This document shows, one piece after another, positions 6,039 through 15,088 of a DNA stretch of 46,154 nt. The DNA comes from an uncultured Prevotella sp. (lineage in GTDB: Bacteria > Bacteroidota > Bacteroidia > Bacteroidales > Bacteroidaceae). Both the position numbers and the translations under genes were made by a program. Location of the stretch: positions 1 through 46,154 of the forward strand of contig OMZM01000012.1 in the NCBI GenBank assembly GCA_900315545.1, written 5' to 3'. Every line of letters begins with the position of its first letter. Position 1 is the first letter of the stretch. The notes beneath the pieces were generated by a model, which saw only the letters and a program-made list of their open reading frames with translations, was not told the origin of the DNA and did no database searches.

Positions 6039-6356
6039 TTAACCGATTATTGATTTTACTTCAATCTGTGTGAACTGTGCGCGATGTCCGTTCTTCTTGC
6101 GATAGTCCTTGCGGCGCTTCATCTTGAAGACAATCACTTTGTCGCCCTTAACTAATGGGTTAATAACTTCACACGTTACTTTTGCACCTTCTACGGTAGG
6201 TGCACCAACCGTTACTGCTCCTTCGTTGTCTACGAGAAGCACTTTCTCAAACTCAACAGTCTGTCCTTCTTCCACGTCTTTCATGTGGTGAACAAAGATT
6301 TTCTTTCCCTGTTCTACTTTAAACTGTTGGCCCTGAATTTCTACAATTGCGTACAT
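6039..6356 (-). CDS. rplU: 50S ribosomal protein L21
   Basis: L21 (105 residues) binds 23S rRNA in the large subunit. It starts [19 protein letters not shown], the conserved N-terminus. The body has [22 protein letters not shown], and the basic tail [20 protein letters not shown] is also typical. The ATG at 6356 was chosen because it begins the conserved domain; the frame is open 39 codons further upstream but that part is the 5' leader. A near-perfect Bacteroidota promoter lies at 6444-6474, leaving a leader of about 85 bases that could hold an autoregulatory site. Confidence 0.97.
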   Translation of the reverse strand: MYAIVEIQGQQFKVEQGKKIFVHHMKDVEEGQTVEFEKVLLVDNEGAVTVGAPTVEGAKVTCEVINPLVKGDKVIVFKMKRRKDYRKKNGHRAQFTQIEVKSIIG

Positions 6357-6443
6357 TTTTTTTATTGTAAAAAGGGTTATTTCCCTTAGGCGCCTGACAT
6401 CGTGTCTGGTCTTAACCGAGCCTAATGAGGATAAAATCGGCTG

Positions 6444-6474
6444 CAAAGATACGAATTTTGATATTAATAACAAA
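6444..6474 (-). promoter_or_regulatory. Promoter of rplU-rpmA
   Basis: On the minus strand a -33 box TTTG (complement of 6471-6474), a spacer of exactly 19 bases and a -7 box TATCTTTG (complement of 6444-6451) match the Bacteroidota primary-sigma consensus. The -33 box lies one base from the nqrF terminator hairpin. Confidence 0.85.
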
Positions 6475-6475
6475 C

Positions 6476-6531
6476 AAAAAGAATAAAAAATGCTTGTAAG
6501 GGTGTTGATTTTTGCATTTTTTATTCTTTTT
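6476..6531 (-). terminator. Terminator of the nqr operon (bidirectional hairpin)
   Basis: An 18-bp AT-rich stem, AAAAAGAATAAAAAATGC against GCATTTTTTATTCTTTTT, has a 20-base loop with T-runs on both sides. It lies 20 bases after the nqrF stop codon and directly abuts the rplU promoter, insulating it from nqr read-through. Confidence 0.85.
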
Positions 6532-6550
6532 GTCTTGTTTATTTGTGCTT

Positions 6551-7819
6551 TTATCCGAAGTTGTCGAACATAATTGACTCTGGTTCAACACCAAGAGAAT
6601 CAAGCATGTCCTGTACAGCTTTTGACATCGGACCAGGTCCGCACATGTAGTATTCTATGTCTTCTGGTGCTTCGTGGTCTTTTAGATATGTTTCGTACAT
6701 GACTTGATGAACAAATCCTGCTGTATATTTCACGCCTGCCTTGTCTGCTTCCGGATCTGGTCGGTCGAGCGCAAGGTGGAAGTGGAAGTTTGGAAATTCT
6801 TTCTCCAATTCAAGGAAGTCTTCAACGAAGAAAGCCTCTACAAGTGCTCTTGCACCATAGAAATAGTGCATCTCACGGTCGCGGCACTGTAGCGTTCTTG
6901 TCATGTGCATTATCTGTGCACGTAAAGGCGCCATGCCGGCACCACCGCCTACCCATATCATTTCTTTCTTTGAGTCGAAGATAGGGTGGAAGTCGCCGTA
7001 TGGTCCGCTCATTATTACTTTGTCGCCTGGCTTGCGAGAGAAGATATAGCTTGAAGCGATACCTGTCGGAACATCTTGGAAACCTACTTCTGGACGTGGC
7101 TTGAATGGTGTTGTCGCAATACGTACTGTCAAAGTTATGCGGTCGCCTTCTGCAGGATAGTTTGCCATAGAGTAGGCGCGTATTGTATCTTCCGGATTGT
7201 GTGCCTTCAGTGAGAATATGTTGAAGTTTTCCCATGAAGGCAGATAGTCTGCTCCGATATCGTTTTTATCGAAATCCTTGTCGTAGTCGATGCAGTCGTA
7301 TGCAGGTATCTTTATCTGTGCATAGCTTCCTGGAATGAAGTCCATGTGCTCGCCAGGAGGCAGTGCTACGATAAATTCCTTTATGAACGAAGAAACGTTC
7401 TTGTTGGATATAACGGTACATTCCCATTCCTTCACGCCCATAACGCTTTCCGGAACTTTAATTTTCATGTCGCCTTTTACCTTGCATTGGCATCCAAGTC
7501 GCCAGTTGTCTTTTATTTCCTTACGTGTGAAGTGTGGTTTTTCTGAGTCCAGAATCTCGCCTCCTCCGTCAAGTACCTGTACCTTGCATTGTCCGCACGA
7601 TGCTTTTCCGCCACATGCCGACGGCAGGAATATTCCATTTTCGTTGAGTGTTGTCATCAGCGACGAGCCTTGCGCCACAGATATAGTCTTGTCGCCATTT
7701 ATCTCTATATTTACGTTTCCGCTCGGCGACAGGTATTTCTTTGCTATCAGCAGTATGACTACAAGCAATAGAATAATCGTCAGGAATACACCTATACTAT
7801 ATAGAATGAATTGTATCAT
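6551..7819 (-). CDS. nqrF: Na+-translocating NADH:quinone reductase subunit F
   Basis: NqrF (422 residues) is the NADH-oxidising entry subunit of Na+-NQR. An N-terminal membrane helix (residues 1-28) anchors it. A plant-type [2Fe-2S] ferredoxin domain has the cysteine pattern [14 protein letters not shown] ... LGCQC (about 68-113). A ferredoxin-reductase module has the FAD motif RAYSMANYP and the NADH-binding region [15 protein letters not shown]. The C-terminus [18 protein letters not shown] is typical. It is the last gene of nqrABCDEF, 36 bases after nqrE, and is followed by a strong terminator. All expected cofactor ligands are present and the length is normal (about 407-425). Confidence 0.98.
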   Translation of the reverse strand: MIQFILYSIGVFLTIILLLVVILLIAKKYLSPSGNVNIEINGDKTISVAQGSSLMTTLNENGIFLPSACGGKASCGQCKVQVLDGGGEILDSEKPHFTRKEIKDNWRLGCQCKVKGDMKIKVPESVMGVKEWECTVISNKNVSSFIKEFIVALPPGEHMDFIPGSYAQIKIPAYDCIDYDKDFDKNDIGADYLPSWENFNIFSLKAHNPEDTIRAYSMANYPAEGDRITLTVRIATTPFKPRPEVGFQDVPTGIASSYIFSRKPGDKVIMSGPYGDFHPIFDSKKEMIWVGGGAGMAPLRAQIMHMTRTLQCRDREMHYFYGARALVEAFFVEDFLELEKEFPNFHFHLALDRPDPEADKAGVKYTAGFVHQVMYETYLKDHEAPEDIEYYMCGPGPMSKAVQDMLDSLGVEPESIMFDNFG

Positions 7820-7855
7820 CGTTGATTTTATTCTTTATGTTAAATGTGTTTATAA

Positions 7856-8482
7856 TTATATTTTCAGTCCGCTGAAGCACATCATTGCCATAGCCATCAG
7901 TCCAACGGTTATAAACGTTATACCGAGTCCTTGCAGTGGCTTTGGCACGTCGCTGTATTGCATCTTCTCCCTTATTGCTCCCATTGACACAATGGCTAAT
8001 GTCCAACCGATACCGCTGCCTATGGCGTAGACTACGGCATCGAGTATGCTGCCAATGTATTGGCTGTTTGCCGGGTCGAGGTTGATGCGCTGCTGCATGA
8101 AGAGCGATGCTCCCATAATGGCGCAGTTAACGGCAATGAGTGGCAGGAATATTCCCAGTGCAGCATAGAGCGACGGCGAATAGCGTTCAACTGTCATTTC
8201 CACGAGTTGTACAATACCTGCTATTACGGCGATGAAGAGTATGAAACTGAGATAGGAGAAGTCAACACCTTCTATCAGGCAGTTTGGTCCCAACACTTTC
8301 GTTTGCAGAATGTAGTCAACCGGCACGGTAACGAGCAGCACGAATGTTACTGCCATTCCCAGTCCGAGCGATGTCTTTACGTTTTTTGATACGGCAAGAT
8401 ATGAGCACATTCCGAGAAAGAATGCAAATATCATGTTGTCGACAAATATCGAGCGAAAGAATAAACTTATCAAGTGTTCCAT
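7856..8482 (-). CDS. nqrE: Na+-translocating NADH:quinone reductase subunit E
   Basis: NqrE (208 residues) is an integral membrane subunit with six predicted helices, inverted in topology with respect to NqrD. Cys26 (GMCSYLAVS) and Cys120 ([10 protein letters not shown]) correspond to the ligands of the intramembrane [2Fe-2S] cluster shared with NqrD. The characteristic acidic loop [13 protein letters not shown] follows helix three. It starts 3 bases after the nqrD stop codon, so translation is probably coupled. The sequence shows nothing unusual. Confidence 0.98.
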   Translation of the reverse strand: MEHLISLFFRSIFVDNMIFAFFLGMCSYLAVSKNVKTSLGLGMAVTFVLLVTVPVDYILQTKVLGPNCLIEGVDFSYLSFILFIAVIAGIVQLVEMTVERYSPSLYAALGIFLPLIAVNCAIMGASLFMQQRINLDPANSQYIGSILDAVVYAIGSGIGWTLAIVSMGAIREKMQYSDVPKPLQGLGITFITVGLMAMAMMCFSGLKI

Positions 8483-8485
8483 AAT

Positions 8486-9109
8486 TTATTTCTCCTTATA
8501 AAAATAAGCACGATGTACCCAGATGACGCATCCGAGCAATATAAGTGCCATTGCCGGCATTGTCATCATTCCGTTGTCCATATATCCGAAGTCGTAGAAT
8601 GCTGAAGGAATTATCTTGAATCCCAGCAGTGTGCCGCGTCCAAGCAGTTCGCGTATGCCGCCCACGATGACCAGTATCATAGCGTATCCCAGTCCGTTGC
8701 TTATACCGTCGATAAGGCTCGGTATAGGCTTGTTCATCATGGCAAACGCCTCGAGTCGTCCCATCAGTATACAGTTGGTAATGATGAGTCCTACATATAC
8801 CGACAGCTGTACGCTCACGTCATAGGCAAATGCCTTTAGTATCTGGCTCACTATCGTTACGAGTGCCGCAACTACAACCAGCTGTACGATGATTCGTATG
8901 CGGTTTGGTATTGTCTTGCGAATTATTGATATGATTACGTTAGAGAAGGCTGTGATGACCGTAACGGCAAGTCCCATTACAATGGCAGGCTTCAGCTGCG
9001 ACGTAACGGCAAGTGCCGAGCAGATGCCCAGTACCTGTATGAGTATCGGGTGGTCGATGTTCAGTGGATTAAGAAATGCCTCCTTGTTTTGTTTACTTAA
9101 TAAAGCCAT
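8486..9109 (-). CDS. nqrD: Na+-translocating NADH:quinone reductase subunit D
   Basis: NqrD (207 residues) is a membrane subunit related to RnfE and NqrE. Cys30 (VLGICSALAV) and Cys113 (IITNCILMGR) are the expected partners of the NqrE cysteines in the intramembrane iron-sulfur centre. Six hydrophobic segments are visible. The conserved GRLEAFAMMNKPIPSLIDG loop is intact. It lies 3 bases after nqrC and 3 bases before nqrE, which is tight operon packing. Confidence 0.98.
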   Translation of the reverse strand: MALLSKQNKEAFLNPLNIDHPILIQVLGICSALAVTSQLKPAIVMGLAVTVITAFSNVIISIIRKTIPNRIRIIVQLVVVAALVTIVSQILKAFAYDVSVQLSVYVGLIITNCILMGRLEAFAMMNKPIPSLIDGISNGLGYAMILVIVGGIRELLGRGTLLGFKIIPSAFYDFGYMDNGMMTMPAMALILLGCVIWVHRAYFYKEK

Positions 9110-9112
9110 AGA

Positions 9113-9853
9113 TTATTTCTCCTCCTTTTGTTTATTGTCAGTTAGAAATTTAGCGTATGGTTGCAGTCCGTCTTGCAGCATCAGCGACACTCCGTCTGAC
9201 GTGAGCGTTGCTCCTGTAATGGCATCCACCTCGCTATCTTTATTTTCAACTTTCTTCTTTACGGCAAGTATCACTTTGCTTCCGTCCTCTGAGAATATTG
9301 TTTTCCCCTTGAACAGTTGCTGCCATGCAGTGTTGTCCTTTATCTCTGCACCGAGACCGGCTGTCTCGCTGTCGTGATTGAAGTATGCTCCGTACACTGT
9401 GTTGCCGTCTGAATTGATAGAGATATAGCCTCTTATGGCTCCCCAGAGTCCCATGCCGTAGACTGGAACGACATATTTCGTCTCTCCGTCTATAGTACAA
9501 GTATATATAGCGAGTCGTCCCTCTTTTGCGTCAGAACTGTTGAGCTTAAATCCGGCAGACTCTCCGCCTTTTTCACCTTTTGTAGTAATGTTTCCGTCCT
9601 TATCGATGATGTCGTCGGACAACACTACGTCAGTATAGCGCTGTTTTGCCTCTTCGTCAGAGATGTCTCTGATGTTCAGTGCATAGAGTATCTGCTTCTT
9701 GGCATCGAGAGCCACGTTCTCGTTCTGGCGTTTCTCCAGTCCTTTCGACACGAAAGCCAAGAGAAAGGCAACGATAATGACTATGATGACGGAGTATATT
9801 ATCGTGTATGAATTGGAATTGGTGTTCAATCCTTTTTTCTTTTCGTTCTCCAT
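9113..9853 (-). CDS. nqrC: Na+-translocating NADH:quinone reductase subunit C
   Basis: NqrC (246 residues) has one N-terminal membrane helix (about residues 19-36) and a periplasmic FMN-binding domain. The covalent flavin site is Thr216 in AITGATLTSDGV, the S/TGAT flavinylation motif recognised by ApbE-type transferase. No apbE is seen in this window, so that enzyme must be encoded elsewhere. GAEIKDNTAWQQLFKGK is a typical NqrC/RnfG block. It lies 13 bases after nqrB. Confidence 0.97.
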   Translation of the reverse strand: MENEKKKGLNTNSNSYTIIYSVIIVIIVAFLLAFVSKGLEKRQNENVALDAKKQILYALNIRDISDEEAKQRYTDVVLSDDIIDKDGNITTKGEKGGESAGFKLNSSDAKEGRLAIYTCTIDGETKYVVPVYGMGLWGAIRGYISINSDGNTVYGAYFNHDSETAGLGAEIKDNTAWQQLFKGKTIFSEDGSKVILAVKKKVENKDSEVDAITGATLTSDGVSLMLQDGLQPYAKFLTDNKQKEEK

Positions 9854-9866
9854 AGGGTGTAATCTT

Positions 9867-11030
9867 TTAGTTGTTCTTTTTTACACGTTTCATGCGTTTT
9901 GATATGTTCTGCTGTACTACGCAGTAGTCAATCAGTGGTGCAAACATATTCATGAGCAGTATTGCGAGCATCATACCTTCCGGATAGCCAGGATTGAGTT
10001 CGCGTATGATGATAGCCATCATGCCGATAAGCAGTCCGTAAATCCATTTTCCTGTTTCCGTGCGTGCCGATGTTACAGGGTCGGTAGCCATGAATACGGC
10101 TCCGAATGCAAATCCGCCCATTATCAGGTGCTGCCAGAACGGAACGGCATTGTCTGATATGTGCTGGAATACAAGTGCTGTTGCAGCGCCACCGGCAAAC
10201 ACGCTGAGCATGGTTTTCCACGATGCTATTCCTGTCAGCAGCAGTATGGCTGCACCGATGGCTATTGCTATTATGCTCGTTTCGCCTATTGAGCCAGGAA
10301 TAAATCCTGTTATCATGTCGCTGACAGAGTAGGTTATGTCGGTGTTAGCACCTAATTCTCCAAGTGGCGTGGCTGCCGTGAATGTGTCGGGCAGCTGGTT
10401 GCCGAAGCCCAAGATGGTGTCTTGTGCCACCCAAACCTTATCGCCGCTCATTATCTGCGGGTATGAGAAGAACAGGAATGCGCGTGCCACGAGTGCCACG
10501 TTGAATATGTTCATGCCCGTTCCGCCAAATATTTCTTTTGCAAAGATGACCGAGAAGGCGCATGCTATGGCAAGCATCCATAGCGGGCAGTTTACCGGGA
10601 TTATAAGCGGTATGATGATGCCGGAAACGAGATAGCCTTCCTGTATTTCTTCGTTTTTCCACTGTGCCCATGCAAACTCAATGCCCAAGCCGACAATGTA
10701 GCTTACTATTATTTTTGGCAATACGGCAAGGAAACCGAAGAATAAGATGTCGAAGAAAGTCGCATCGGCAAGTTTTCCTGCCGACAGATAGTTCTGATAG
10801 CCAACGTTATACATGCCGAACAGCAGGGCAGGCATAAGCGTTATGACAACCACACTCATTATTCTTTTCGAGTCGATGGCATCATGTATGTGTACGCCGG
10901 TTTTCGAAGTGCTGTTTGGAACATACAGGAATGTTTCCATGCCTTCGAAGAAACTCTTGAACGGATGCAGGTTGCCGCCTTCCTCAAAGTGTGGTTTTAT
11001 TTTGTTAAGATAATTTCTCAGATTACTCAT
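9867..11030 (-). CDS. nqrB: Na+-translocating NADH:quinone reductase subunit B
   Basis: NqrB (387 residues) is the main membrane subunit. It carries covalent FMN and riboflavin and forms part of the Na+ and quinone path. The flavinylation threonine is Thr221 in DTFTAATPLGELG, matching the SGATPL-like motif of the family with two changed residues before the Thr. About ten hydrophobic segments are present. The N-terminal cytoplasmic stretch includes HPFKSFFEGMETFLYVP. It lies 38 bases after nqrA, the largest gap between the first genes of the operon. Length is slightly below the 400-415 common in proteobacteria. Confidence 0.97.
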   Translation of the reverse strand: MSNLRNYLNKIKPHFEEGGNLHPFKSFFEGMETFLYVPNSTSKTGVHIHDAIDSKRIMSVVVITLMPALLFGMYNVGYQNYLSAGKLADATFFDILFFGFLAVLPKIIVSYIVGLGIEFAWAQWKNEEIQEGYLVSGIIIPLIIPVNCPLWMLAIACAFSVIFAKEIFGGTGMNIFNVALVARAFLFFSYPQIMSGDKVWVAQDTILGFGNQLPDTFTAATPLGELGANTDITYSVSDMITGFIPGSIGETSIIAIAIGAAILLLTGIASWKTMLSVFAGGAATALVFQHISDNAVPFWQHLIMGGFAFGAVFMATDPVTSARTETGKWIYGLLIGMMAIIIRELNPGYPEGMMLAILLMNMFAPLIDYCVVQQNISKRMKRVKKNN

Positions 11031-11068
11031 AGTTCTTTTTATAGTTGTTACTGATGGTGTATGACCTT

Positions 11069-12421
11069 TTATGCGTTTTCTTTTCTGAGCATATTAAGTC
11101 CTTGTCTTACAATATGTTGCAGTTCGAGCTTAGAGCTGTCTGTAAACTCTGCAACGGCAAAGTCTTCCGGTGCGACCTCGTAGATGCCAAGCTGTTCCAT
11201 CTTGTCGATGTCTTCAGCAATGATTGCCTTTATGAGATATTCCGGATAGATGTCCATCGGGATGACGCGGTCGTATTCTCCGCTCATTATCATGTGTCGC
11301 TCGCCGCCCTTTATTCGTGCATCGAGATTGTAGCTTTTCTTTGGCATCAGCCAGCTGAAGTAGCTGCGGTTGGCAGAGTATTGCTTTGTTCTCGGCATGA
11401 TCCAGCCGAAAAGTTCGTCGTTGTCGTCGCCTTCCGGTATTGCCGTTATCTCTGAAGCGTGTGGCAGCAGATAGCCTTCTGTTGTCGATTTCCTGCCTGT
11501 CAGCGGGTTGCCGTTTATGATGCGGACATGTCTGTCGTCATTCTTGACGTTGCCGGCAAGTATCGATTTCATTGATTGTCCTACCGTTACTTCCATGTAT
11601 CCAGTCTTCTTCATGCTGCTTCCGGCAAGGCTTATAGTCTTCCTGAGGTCTACTTTTCCTGTTAGGAACAGTCTTCCGAAGAATATCACAGCCGTCGGGT
11701 CTACTGTCCAGACTGTCTCGCCCTTGTTGACGGGGCTGATGTGGTTTATCTGTACGCTGACGTTGCCTGCCGGGCATGGTCCGTCGAACACGGTAACTGT
11801 TGCATCCTTAGCATTTGTCAGTGCTGCAGATGTTGCTTTTTTGCCTATGCCGAGATAGACTTCTGCTATCTTCGACAATGCCGTGATGCCTGCCTGGAAT
11901 GCTTCCTCATTGCCTTTCAGTTCCACCTCGAAGTCGGTTGCCAGCGGCATGTCCCTCAGTGCGCTGATGAAAATGGCTTTCGGGTCGCAGTCGGGAGTGG
12001 TCGTAACTGCGTATGGCAGCTGTGTTATGTACCCGAACAGTCCTGCTTCGATGAGTCTGTTCTTGATTGTCTCTCGGTCGGAGGTTTTCACGTCTGTTGT
12101 CGGAAACTCCTTGTAGACCTGTTGCTTGTCAGCTTCTACCAAGACGTGCATTACTTTTCTTCTCTCGCCGCGCAGCACTTCCTTCACTGTGCCGCTTACG
12201 GGAGATGCAAATCCTACGTCGGGATGCTTCTTGTCAACGAATAGAAAATCGCCGGCTTTCACCTTGTCGCCTTCTTTTACAGCCACTTTCGGCGTTATTC
12301 CCTCAAATCCGTCGGGAACGAGGGCAAACAAACCGTCGTCGGTGGGCTTGAGGCTCACGTCCTCTGGTCTGCCTTGAAGGTTGATGTTTAAGCCTTTGCG
12401 TAACTTAATTGTGTTTGCCAT
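11069..12421 (-). CDS. nqrA: Na+-translocating NADH:quinone reductase subunit A
   Basis: NqrA (450 residues) is the cytoplasmic, cofactor-free subunit of Na+-NQR and the first gene of the operon. It starts MANTIKLRKGLNINLQGRPE, the typical NqrA N-terminus, followed by a barrel-sandwich-like domain (VKEGDKVKAGDFLFVDKKHPDVGFASPVSG). The C-terminal block MPMDIYPEYLIKAIIAEDIDKMEQLGIYEVAPEDFA is in fact written ...VIPMDIYPEYL and is also conserved. Upstream lies a TACTTTTG -7 box with a TTTC -33 element at 19-base spacing. The gene diverges from the DUF4375-smpB operon across a region holding a copy of the 450-bp repeat. Confidence 0.98.
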   Translation of the reverse strand: MANTIKLRKGLNINLQGRPEDVSLKPTDDGLFALVPDGFEGITPKVAVKEGDKVKAGDFLFVDKKHPDVGFASPVSGTVKEVLRGERRKVMHVLVEADKQQVYKEFPTTDVKTSDRETIKNRLIEAGLFGYITQLPYAVTTTPDCDPKAIFISALRDMPLATDFEVELKGNEEAFQAGITALSKIAEVYLGIGKKATSAALTNAKDATVTVFDGPCPAGNVSVQINHISPVNKGETVWTVDPTAVIFFGRLFLTGKVDLRKTISLAGSSMKKTGYMEVTVGQSMKSILAGNVKNDDRHVRIINGNPLTGRKSTTEGYLLPHASEITAIPEGDDNDELFGWIMPRTKQYSANRSYFSWLMPKKSYNLDARIKGGERHMIMSGEYDRVIPMDIYPEYLIKAIIAEDIDKMEQLGIYEVAPEDFAVAEFTDSSKLELQHIVRQGLNMLRKENA

Positions 12422-12473
12422 GACTTTTTATAATTACATGTATTTATTTCATAACATACTGATAACAGTGCTG

Positions 12474-12504
12474 CAAAAGTACATATTTTTTAGCATATTT
12501 GAAA
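12474..12504 (-). promoter_or_regulatory. Promoter of the nqr operon
   Basis: Minus strand: TTTC at the -33 position (complement of 12501-12504), 19-base spacer, and TACTTTTG -7 box (complement of 12474-12481). It lies about 50 bases before the nqrA ATG. Confidence 0.7.
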
Positions 12505-12626
12505 GTTTTTTCATTGTTTTCTATATATAATGTGTGTTTATAAGCAATTTATTTGTCTTTTCAGCACGATTTTCCATTCTTACGGAGTTGATTTTTTGAG
12601 TAACAGTCCCAGTTTTTTCCAACGCA

Positions 12627-13075
12627 CAGCAAAAAGTGTGCCAAACTCGCACGAATTTTCTTTCGACCTGAAAAAGTATGAAAATTTTTGACAGAGAAAA
12701 ATCGTTCAAATAGAAACGGAACAACACCTGGAATTGCAAATTTGTGTTAATTTTCAAACCGTCGATAACTGTTAAAATTGTCAAAGAGTACCTTTGGCGT
12801 GCCTGTATCGCCATTTTTACCATGCAAAACATTGTGCCCGACACCCTCATACACTATGTTTTACATCCTCAAACAGTGTGTTTGACATTCTCAAACATAC
12901 TCTTTGACAATTTTAACACATGAGTTTTATTCATAAATGCCTTGTGTTTGATATTAACAGCTTGACAATCAGAAGATTATGGATGAAAGCGAATTTTTGG
13001 CGTATTTTGCCTCTTTGATTTTCAAAACGACTTTCGAGGGCACTCACGCGACACTAAAAGAGCCAAAATTGATTA
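12627..13075 (+). repeat. Composite intergenic repeat, copy A (22-bp-phased palindrome array)
   Basis: The block is 449 bases. It aligns along its whole length with 33691-34140 (450 bases) and in reverse with 45783-46154. Landmarks in order: CAGCAAAAA; GAAAAAGTATGAAAA then TTTTTGACAGAGAAAAA; a 147-bp core (12771-12917) bounded by inverted repeats GTTAAAATTGTCAAAGAGTA and TACTCTTTGACAATTTTAAC; GCTGACAATCAG-like; TTTCGAGGGCACTCACGCGA; and the end CAAAATTGATTA. In the core, CAnACA...TGTTT units recur at 12848, 12870, 12892 and 12914, exactly 22 bases apart. It fills most of the 790-base gap between nqrA and the DUF4375 gene. Nothing else is seen there apart from the two promoters. Confidence 0.85.
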
Positions 13076-13184
13076 GCATAAATTTTGAGAACATGACAGT
13101 ACGTGCTCTATTATACATATTAATAAAACTGCAATTTTATTGTATGTTTTTCCTTTTATAGTAATTTATTTGGAAAAAAATATC

Positions 13185-13192
13185 TACTTTTG
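13185..13192 (+). promoter_or_regulatory. -7 box (TACTTTTG) upstream of the DUF4375-smpB operon
   Basis: TACTTTTG matches TAnnTTTG and lies 18 bases before the ATG at 13211. No TTTG lies at 19-base spacing, so the promoter is probable but not complete. Confidence 0.55.
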
Positions 13193-13210
13193 CAGCAAAA
13201 ATAGTAAACC

Positions 13211-13723
13211 ATGATTGAAATAACGGTTGACGATTCCCGTCTGCGACAGGCTGCCGGCGAAGGTATGGATGCCTTTGTCGACGTGTTTGCCGATGCCATA
13301 AACAACGCTATCGGCGGCGAACTGACGGCAGAAACAATGGCTCAGCTCAACGCAGACCAGATAACCCTGCTGGCGTACAAGGCTTTGCAAAGCGAGGTCA
13401 TGGACGGCGGATTCATACAACTCATACACAACGGCTACGGAGGATTTATCTTCCGCAATCCATTTGCCAAGATGATGCGCATCTGGGGACTGCCGAAACT
13501 TGCCTCGCTGATAAACAAGGCTCACAAGGCTTACGGCAAATATCGCGAGGAGATAGAGCGCGAATGCAGCGACGAAGAGTTTATGACTCTGTTTGAAAAG
13601 TACCCTGTCTTCGACAACCTCGATGATACATTCGTTGAAAATGAAGAACAGTGGACAAGCGATGTTGCCCGATACATAGATGAGCACATAGACAATTTTG
13701 TTAGAATCAGAACAGATGAATAA
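13211..13723 (+). CDS. DUF4375 (DMP19-like) domain protein
   Basis: This 170-residue soluble acidic protein has no signal peptide. The central segment [32 protein letters not shown] (residues about 56-86) is the hallmark of DUF4375. The C-terminal part has acidic repeats ([23 protein letters not shown]). Biochemical function is unknown for the family. It opens the operon with smpB: its stop codon lies inside the smpB start region (8-base overlap), suggesting translational coupling. Co-regulation with ribosome rescue is suggested by position only. Confidence 0.8.
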   Translation: MIEITVDDSRLRQAAGEGMDAFVDVFADAINNAIGGELTAETMAQLNADQITLLAYKALQSEVMDGGFIQLIHNGYGGFIFRNPFAKMMRIWGLPKLASLINKAHKAYGKYREEIERECSDEEFMTLFEKYPVFDNLDDTFVENEEQWTSDVARYIDEHIDNFVRIRTDE

Positions 13724-14195
13724 GGAACAGCAAGAGCTAAGAAAGAAAAGCCCTGTACAGATAAAAAACAAAAAAGCATCGTTTGAATACTTTTTTGTTG
13801 ACACCTACACCGCAGGTATTGTACTGACCGGAACCGAGATAAAGTCGATAAGGTTGGGAAAAGCCTCGCTGGTGGACGCATACTGCTATATCATAAACGG
13901 CGAGATATGGATGAAAGGCATGAACATATCGCCTTATTTCTATGGTTCATACAACAATCATGAGTCGAAACGCGAGCGCAAACTGTTGCTCAACAAGCGC
14001 GAGATACGCAAACTGCATGAGGCTACGAAGCAGGTGGGCTTCACGATTGTGCCGATACTCGTGTTCATCGACCAGAATGGCAGGGCTAAGGTTGACATAG
14101 CACTGGCTAAGGGAAAGAAAATGTTTGACAAGCGTCAGACAATGAAAGAAAAGGAAGACAAACGGGAAATGGACCGTGCAAGAAAACACTATTAA
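13716..14195 (+). CDS. smpB: SsrA-binding protein SmpB
   Basis: SmpB (159 residues) binds tmRNA and brings it to stalled ribosomes in trans-translation. Core motifs are [33 protein letters not shown] (about 28-60) and the basic [15 protein letters not shown] region. The C-terminal tail [26 protein letters not shown] becomes helical in the ribosomal A site. The ATG at 13716, which overlaps the DUF4375 stop, was preferred over an ATG six codons upstream because [13 protein letters not shown] leads directly into the domain. tmRNA itself was not found in this window. Confidence 0.97.
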   Translation: MNKEQQELRKKSPVQIKNKKASFEYFFVDTYTAGIVLTGTEIKSIRLGKASLVDAYCYIINGEIWMKGMNISPYFYGSYNNHESKRERKLLLNKREIRKLHEATKQVGFTIVPILVFIDQNGRAKVDIALAKGKKMFDKRQTMKEKEDKREMDRARKHY

Positions 14196-14230
14196 TATAA
14201 TAGGTATAGAAAAGGAGTGAATTTATCGTA

Positions 14231-15088
14231 ATGAGAAAAAAGAAAAACTGGCGCATAATACCCGGACAACCGCTGACGGAGTTCGACAAAAAGATAATGT
14301 ACTGGGAAAACAAAGGCAAGGAAGTGCCGACGCGCGAACTGATAAAGACACCGGAACAGATAGAGGGAATACGTCGCAGCGGACTCGTGAACACCGAAGT
14401 GCTCGACACCGTTGAACGCGAAATACACGCAGGCATGAGCACGCTGGAAATAGACGAGATATGCAACGAAGTATGCAAGAAGCATGGAGCCGTTCCGGCA
14501 TGTCTCAACTACGAGGGATTTCCAAAGTCTGTATGCACAAGCATAAACGAAGTGGTGTGTCATGGAATACCTAAGGCTGAAGACATACTCGAGGAAGGCG
14601 ACATCGTAAACGTAGACTTCACGACAATACTCGACGGATATTTCGCCGACGCCTCAAGAATGTTCATCATAGGCAAGACCACGCCGGAAAAGGAACAGCT
14701 CGTGAAAGTGGCAAAGGAATGTCTGTATGTCGGAGCGGAAGCCGCCAAGCCTTTCGGATTTGTAGGCGACATAGGACACGCGATAGAAAAGCATGCAAAG
14801 AAATACCACTATGGCGTAGTGCGCGACCTGTGCGGACACGGGGTGGGGCTGAAGTTCCATGAAGAGCCCGATGTCGTCCACTTCGGAAAGAAAGGCACGG
14901 GAATGATGCTCGTACCCGGTATGGTGTTTACGATAGAGCCAATGATAAACATGGGAACATACGAAGTGTTTATCGACGCCGACGACCCATACGGATGGGA
15001 AGTAATATCAGCCGACGAACTGCCGAGCGCACAGTGGGAACATACATTCCTTATGACTGAACACGGAGTAGAAATACTTACACACTGA
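14231..15088 (+). CDS. map: Methionine aminopeptidase, type I
   Basis: MetAP (285 residues) removes the initiator Met from nascent proteins. The two-metal site residues are visible: Asp pair in VNVDFTTILDGYFADASRMF, His in GHGVGLKFHEEPDV, Glu in MVFTIEPMI and Glu in QWEHTFLMTEHG. Compared with the approximately 250-residue core form, it has an N-terminal extension of about 40 residues (MRKKKNWRIIPGQPL...) that may help ribosome binding. AAGGAGTG lies upstream of the ATG and is an unusually good Shine-Dalgarno for this genome. Its TGA overlaps the tsaD ATG by one base. Confidence 0.97.
   Translation: MRKKKNWRIIPGQPLTEFDKKIMYWENKGKEVPTRELIKTPEQIEGIRRSGLVNTEVLDTVEREIHAGMSTLEIDEICNEVCKKHGAVPACLNYEGFPKSVCTSINEVVCHGIPKAEDILEEGDIVNVDFTTILDGYFADASRMFIIGKTTPEKEQLVKVAKECLYVGAEAAKPFGFVGDIGHAIEKHAKKYHYGVVRDLCGHGVGLKFHEEPDVVHFGKKGTGMMLVPGMVFTIEPMINMGTYEVFIDADDPYGWEVISADELPSAQWEHTFLMTEHGVEILTH

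Noticed and set aside
7335-8030. Plus-strand open frame of 231 codons over nqrF/nqrE
   Set aside because: It is antisense to two certain genes and crosses their intergenic gap, with low-complexity composition. It is a by-product of their codon use.
12627-13075. MITE (non-autonomous IS) for the composite repeat
   Set aside because: The inverted repeats are internal to the conserved block and not at its ends. No flanking target duplication was seen at the block ends or around the 147-bp core, and the inverted repeats differ from the IS1595-family ends in this window.
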